Shown here in pieces: positions 56,375 to 61,451 of a DNA stretch of 61,451 bases; the first letter of the stretch is position 1, and each line of letters starts with the position of its first letter. The notes below the pieces were generated by a model. That model saw nothing but the letters and a program-made list of their open reading frames with translations. It was not told where the DNA came from and did no database searches. Made by a program: the position numbers and the translations under genes. The stretch comes from Gymnopus androsaceus JB14 (Eukaryota; Basidiomycota; Agaricomycetes; Agaricales; Omphalotaceae): positions 1 to 61,451 of the forward strand of contig ML769753.1 in assembly GCA_009733575.1 (NCBI GenBank), in the 5' to 3' direction.

Positions 56375-59300
56375 TCATTTCAGCAGATTTCTAAATGTCT
56401 TCGAGAACATACCAAGGGTGCGGTAGAATTTTGGAGGTCGACGACGGAATTCTGGGCCTATTTTGGCTTTATCATCTTCCTGGAGCTTTCTCAAAATGTC
56501 TAGACAATACATGGTTTCAGGATGACTATCACCCATCAAACTTTTGAATGAAGGAAGTAAACATTTACAAATGTCTCTTGCATTATCATACTGGCCCAGT
56601 AAAATGTAGATTTCAGCAAGGGTGTTGAAATAAACCAGTGTATCTGGATGCTCCATCCCGAGCACATCCTTGGCTAAATCTGCCAACGGCTTTTGGAGCT
56701 GTAAAGCCTTAACATGGTAATATTGCCCTAAATCCATATATGTTCTTGCAAGGTTGTATGTGCGAGTCAATGTATCACAATGATCATCTCCCAATATTTG
56801 CTTTGATTTCTCCAACAAAGGCTCCTCCAGTGAAAGAGCATTATTATACTCGCCCATGCGACTATAGGTGATTGCTAAGCTCCCTGTGCAAGTCAAGGTA
56901 TCTGGATGAAGCTCTCCCAGCACCACTTTGTAAGCTTCTAAAAGGGGTACTTGAAGTGCGAGACCTTCTCTATATTTTTTCAGTTGCCTATATGTTACCG
57001 CAAGATTGCCTGCGCACATCAGCGTATCCAGGTGAACCTTGCCGAATACCTTTTTGGATCTCTCTAGCAGTGGTTCCTGTAAGCCCAGAGCTTGATCATG
57101 TTTTCCAAGTTTCATATATGTATCTGCTAAGCTTCCTGCGCAGGTCAAAGTACTTGGATGATCCTCTCCCAGTACATTCCTTGACATATTCAGCAAAGGT
57201 TCCTCAAGATCGAGTGCTTGTTCATGTTTTCCCAGCTTCTTATATGTATTTGCCAGATTCCCTCCACAAATCAATGTGTCCGGATGGTCCGGACCCAGGA
57301 CTTGTCTGGAGGTTTTCAACCGTGACTCTTCGAGGGCTTGAGCTTGAGTATATTTTCCAACCGCCTTATATGTTCGTGCCAGGTTTCCCCTGCAAATTAA
57401 TGTATCTGGATGCTCTTCTCCAAGGATCTGCCTTGACTTCTTTAACAATGGCTCCTCTAGGTGGAGAGCTTGAGCATACTTCCCCATTTTTCTATATGTA
57501 CGCGCCAAGTTGCTTGCACGAATCAATGTATCTGGATGATCTTCTCCCAGGACCTTCTTTGATCGTTGTAGCAGAGGCTCCTCAAGCTCAAGGGCTTGAT
57601 TATATCTTCCCAGATTCTGATATATTACTGCTAGGTTACCAGCATGAGTCAGTGTATCCGGATGATCCTCCATTGTTCTTTTGAGTAGAGGTTCTTGAAG
57701 TGCAAGAGCTTCATCATATTTTCCTAGATTACATAATGTGAGTGCCAAATCACCTATATATTGTGTGTTGTCCTCTCCAGGATGCTTCTCGGATTTCTCA
57801 AGTAGGGATTTTTGAAGTTCAAGAGCATCATGGTATCTTCCGAGATTGTTGTAAATTCTGCCCAACTGGCTGGACTGTTCAAGGAGAATCGGGTGATGCT
57901 CTTCAAGTCTGTTACTCAGTTCCCTGAATACAAACTCGGCCATATGTAGTGCTTTCTTTGCATGGCCACTTTCATACCAAAATGCTCCAAACACTTTTTT
58001 GACCAGCATGTCATTGGTTTCGTAATTCTCAACTTCCGTCACATGTAAAGCCAATCTCCTTAAAAATTTGACTTCCCCTCGTCCAATACCCGAAATAGAC
58101 GCTGCCAAAATGCCGTGAATCCCCAGCAGGAGAACATCTATGTTCACTTTCATTCCAGCTTTGCTTGATCCACTTATGAACTAAAGGATGGACAGAGTAT
58201 AGGCCATCATCGAACAATATCCAAAAATGAATATGAGGTAAGTATTTCAATAATATTGTCAATCTTAACATCATCCCATTTTATGTTACTCCCATTCAAA
58301 GCTCTTAGAATATCTTTTGCTTCATTAATAGCATTGCTTTGCCACCATGTTTGCTCCAAGTCGTTAATGTTGCTCGCCGCTCTTTGAAACAAGCTGCGTG
58401 GAATGTTCTTGTAATGAAGATATGAGCACACCTTCAGGAAAAGTTGACATGCTTGGTCAAGTTCCTTCCAACTCAAATTCCAAGTTGAATAAACAGACAA
58501 TACATAGTTATCCAAACTTTGTGACATATCCTTGGATAGCATATCTTTTTGTTGATTTTCAAGTCTAGTCAGATAACTCCCCAAACATTTCTGCTGCCTT
58601 ATGTATGAACCAGCTTGAACTAATGCCAAAGCAAAGTAGTGTAGCCTGTGTGCAATATTAGCCACTATAGATTCCTTGCCAGGAATAAATTCATTATTTC
58701 CGGCATGTTTGAGTAGTAATTGTATTCCTTCATTGGGATGCATGTTCTGCAATTCCTCTGATTGGCTTGCAATATTGACTAAACCAGGAATTTCTGGAAG
58801 TGATGATGATGTTTCCGTGCTCACAGGAAGGTAGCATTTGACCCAAGTTCATCCTTGGATCATCTGCATTGTCAAAAATGACCAGCCATTCATCTTTATG
58901 GGTGGCTAGCCATTTACGACCATATTCCCAGCTTGGTACTGCTATGGTACCACTACTTGCTGCCACATCATAATAACTTGCTTTGATGGAGTCCTCAGAG
59001 TGAGCACTAATAAAATACACCTTGGCGAATCTTGAAAGAGAAATTTGGTACTCTATTTGAATTATCCTGTTCATCATTTAAATTTCAGAGCATACCTAGC
59101 TTCAAATCTCCGTATAAACTCCAATGCACATTGAGTTTTTCCGCCTCCACCAAGTCCATATAAGAGGAATATTTTTCTCCTGCCTCTTTCTTGGAACAAA
59201 TTTCTTTTGAGAAAATGTCTTTCAAGCAGCTGCAATATCTCCCCTCTTCCGGTAAAAAATTGTGTTGATGTGGGGCAATGTGTCATTCCCTCTGTATATC

Positions 59301-59584
59301 CTAATGGCATCATTCTCCTCAGAATTGGCTTTATGATGACAAAATAGCGACACACCTGTAGGAATATTTGAAGCTTGAATAGATTCTCGTGCGTTTGTGA
59401 TATACATGGTTGATGCAGCGTTAAAAGTAGCATGGTTCCCAATGTTGAAATTGGATGCTCCGGAGAACATCTGAGCTCTAAAAAAACATATTACTTCAGT
59501 TGCGAAACGGCTTCGATAATAGATAATTGTACAAGACACATACGATGGGTCAAAATCAACCTTTCCTCCTTCAGTTATTGGCAT
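56375..59584 (-). pseudogene. NB-ARC-TPR STAND protein with three frameshifts
   Basis: Exon 1 begins at 59584 (MPITEGGKVDFDPS); further short exons lead to FFTGRGEILQLLERHF and the P-loop GLGGGGKTQ (near 59130). Walker B is DEWLVIFDNADDP (about 58865), followed by GNIIITSRN and ALALVQAGSYI. The TPR region is one open frame (56375-58153) with about ten 42-residue units of the form LGKY-x2-AL-x-LEEPLL-x-KS ... LGEDHPDTL. Single-base shifts are needed near 58812 (after ITSRN), 58210 (after SFLDIV) and 58150 (after VHKWIKQSWNE). None matches an intron, so the copy is probably dead or badly assembled. Such proteins are nucleotide-dependent switches in fungal recognition systems. Confidence 0.85.
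56500..57880 (-). repeat. Tandem 126-bp TPR repeat units
   Basis: About ten consecutive 42-aa TPR units of the kinesin-light-chain type. The central units are most alike, suggesting unit exchange within the array. Confidence 0.85.
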
Positions 59585-60532
59585 AATTTATAGCTTGAAT
59601 GAAAACTAAATTGGAAAAAAAAAAATCAATATGGTTTTTTTTTCATCAATAAGTACTTTGCACTTGCTCACTGTGTTCAGTATCCAGATTATATGCAGAG
59701 CAAGGTTGATGGGCAATAAATGATGCAGTAATATTTGCATGCTTTCTTATATTCTTGACCGTGTAAATCATCACCATGCCATCCTTAGTGAACATCATTG
59801 AAGAATTGTTCTCAAGTTTCAACTTTTGTTGTTTCCATCTACGACATCATTTGACTCTTCAGGCACAGTGATCGTGAGTTATCTAATTTGTACGGCAAGA
59901 TGCGCTTAAGTCAGAACAATTCTGCGTACGTGCTAGAGTGTGAATCTGAGTGTTCGAATCAATCGCGGGCACTGTCTAACACTGCATCTCGCGCTTCAGT
60001 CCACTGGCTAGTACCAGTACCCAAACAAACATATGATGGCTTCCATAACGACGCCCTCAGGATGATAACTACATCTCATCTCAATTTACATCAATTTACA
60101 TCATGGCCAGGTGGGGACTTCGATTTTTCAAACTGCTTGACCCGCAGTTGACCGCGTAACTGCCAAGTAAGTGTGACAATTGAGTATGAGACGTAGATGC
60201 AGCCGCTCAAGGTATAGATCCGCTTCATCATCCTGTATCTTTTACTCCAATCAAACGACGATTTTTTCGAGCAACAGAGTGATGAATCCATCGTAAAAAG
60301 GGTAGTTTTGATTGACCGGCTTGCCCACAAGTTGCCTGCTGTACCTACTATTAAATATATAGAGCACTATACATTTCTGTACTATAAATACGGTACATGG
60401 AAACCGGGTTTCCAGGAAAACCGAGATAAATTAGACCGTATTAGCCAGTTTGATACTAGAAACCTGATTGGCTGGAAAATGCTCCAACAATACAAAATTA
60501 CCTAATCAAAAAAGTTTACGATGCTCTATTAA
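59585..60532. other. Upstream flank of the NB-ARC-TPR gene, nothing else recognised
   Basis: Contains T-rich runs near 59615-59645 and no supported gene. Confidence 0.5.
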
Positions 60533-61274
60533 CACACCGCCAATGATTATGCTTCAGTCTGACTGAAGCATTGTGCGAAATGATTTAATTCAATAGATAC
60601 CAGAAACGTACTTTTTCAGGGTATTATAGAAAATTAATATTTCCTAGAGCTTCCGAAGGAAATAAATTCAGGCTGGCTGAAGTTCGGACTTTCCGCAAAG
60701 GGAAGAAATGAATTTATTTGAACAGTACCTGAAGTAATCAACTTCAACTGACTCGAAAACATAAATTACGGAAGTCGGCCGAAGTATTCCATTTCAGGAA
60801 TGCTGAAATGGTGACCACTACCATTTCAGCGGTCCTGAAATGCAATGCTTCGGCCGGCTTCGGTAGTTGATGTTTGGGGGTCAACTGAAGCTCATTGCTT
60901 CAGAATATGTGTGATTCAGAATATGTGTGAAAAATATCATTTCGGACATTTACAGAAAGTTCGAGCTTCAATCAGTCTGAATTTATTTCCTTCTTAAGTG
61001 CTAAGAAATATTTACTTTCTATAATACCCTGAAAAAGTACAATTTCTCTATGTACATCAGCAAAACCTGGGTGATCCCATAGCAAGGTCCCCCTCTGTGC
61101 AGCTCTGCACAGAGCTGTACAGAGCTGTACAGCAACTGATCTATATCAATTTCCAATCAATTGCTGCACAGAGGGGGACCTTGCTATGGCAAACACCCAG
61201 GTTTTGCTGATGTATTGAAATGATTATTTCCCATAATGCTTCAGTCTGACTGAAGCATAATCATTGGTGGTGTG
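60533..61274. mobile_element. Large MITE with CACACCRCCAATGATTATGC ends, carrying FB-D
   Basis: The left arm begins CACACCGCCAATGATTATGC and the right arm ends with its complement; the arms align over at least 170 bp (shared TACTTTTTCAGGGTATTATA). Both ends carry the palindrome GCTTCAGTCTGACTGAAGC. The centre has further palindromes around CATTTCAG and CTTCGGCCG. The target duplication could not be settled. FB-D is inserted in the right arm. Confidence 0.85.
61055..61212. mobile_element. CATCAG-end element FB-D (158 bp)
   Basis: Starts CATCAGCAAAACCTGGGTG and ends CACCCAGGTTTTGCTGATG, with TA on both sides (61053-61054, 61213-61214). Arms continue with AGCAAGGTCCCCCTCTGTGC and its complement. 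The other arm of the host MITE supplies the empty site. Confidence 0.9.
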
Positions 61275-61451
61275 ATTGCGGCTTGTTGATTGACCTGCTT
61301 GTTTGGGTTGAACAACCTGAAACAAGCTGGTCAATCAGTACTACCCTAGTTACAATGCTCATGGATCATGATATATATTGTATCCCCTCCACTCATCGAG
61401 AATCTGCACTGGTATACCTGCATACTTGTCAGCAGTCCTGATAGAGATGTA

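Noticed and set aside
56872..57684. 270-aa plus-strand frame opposite the TPR repeats
   Set aside because: It is the antisense of the TPR array; its periodicity mirrors the repeats.

Overview
The window looks like a draft contig from a filamentous basidiomycete, most likely an agaricomycete. The reasons are many short GT-AG introns of about 50-60 bp, Ty1/copia-type retroelements, an array of small inverted-repeat transposons, a CxC-type cysteine-cluster protein of the kind that accompanies KDZ transposons, NACHT-WD40 and NB-ARC-TPR STAND proteins, a multi-spanning DUF6534-type membrane protein and a basidiomycete-style P450. A 25-base run of N (37209-37233) marks an assembly gap.

Layout. 1-13500 is repeat-rich: a decayed copia element (family A) with its LTR, a second fragment of the same family whose LTR carries a TA-flanked MITE, a foldback MITE, one copy of an unclassified 7-bp-TSD MITE, and a second copia family (B) full of TGA stops. 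13808-32136 is a mostly host island: a complete NACHT-WD40 gene (7 exons), eEF1B-gamma (6 exons), a DUF6534-type membrane protein, two hypothetical genes, and then two paralogous small secreted peptides, a UstYa/DUF3328 gene and a cytochrome P450. 33700-42740 holds decayed lineage-specific genes (cysteine-cluster proteins), a DDE_3 transposase remnant and a pogo/Fot1-like element with intact TIRs. 43420-56100 is a transposon nest: two gag-only LTR elements with perfect 5-bp TSDs, a foldback element that contains a Tc1/mariner element that itself contains a MITE, several small elements sharing CATCAG termini, and a non-autonomous hAT with an 8-bp TSD. 56375-59584 is an NB-ARC-TPR gene with three frameshifts. 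The window ends in another large MITE with a nested small element.

The most interesting locus is 27604-32136. Read without splicing, the two small genes look unrelated at their 3' ends. Each has a phase-1 intron near its end, and removing it gives two secreted peptides that both end in Arg-Arg-[Gly/Ala]-Asp-Cys plus a short tail and share an internal Cys-Pro...Leu-Ser-Asp-x-Asp block. They sit beside a UstYa-type gene with both HxxHC motifs and a P450. UstYa proteins and P450s modify peptides in fungal ribosomal peptide (dikaritin) pathways, so I propose a basidiomycete RiPP-like cluster. The P450 lacks one base at about 31052, so either the pathway is broken in this strain or the assembly has an error there.

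Exon models were checked by reading phase. The summed coding lengths of the NACHT-WD40, eEF1B-gamma, 159-aa protein, both peptides and UstYa models are all multiples of three. The P450 model is exactly one base short, which matches the single frameshift seen.
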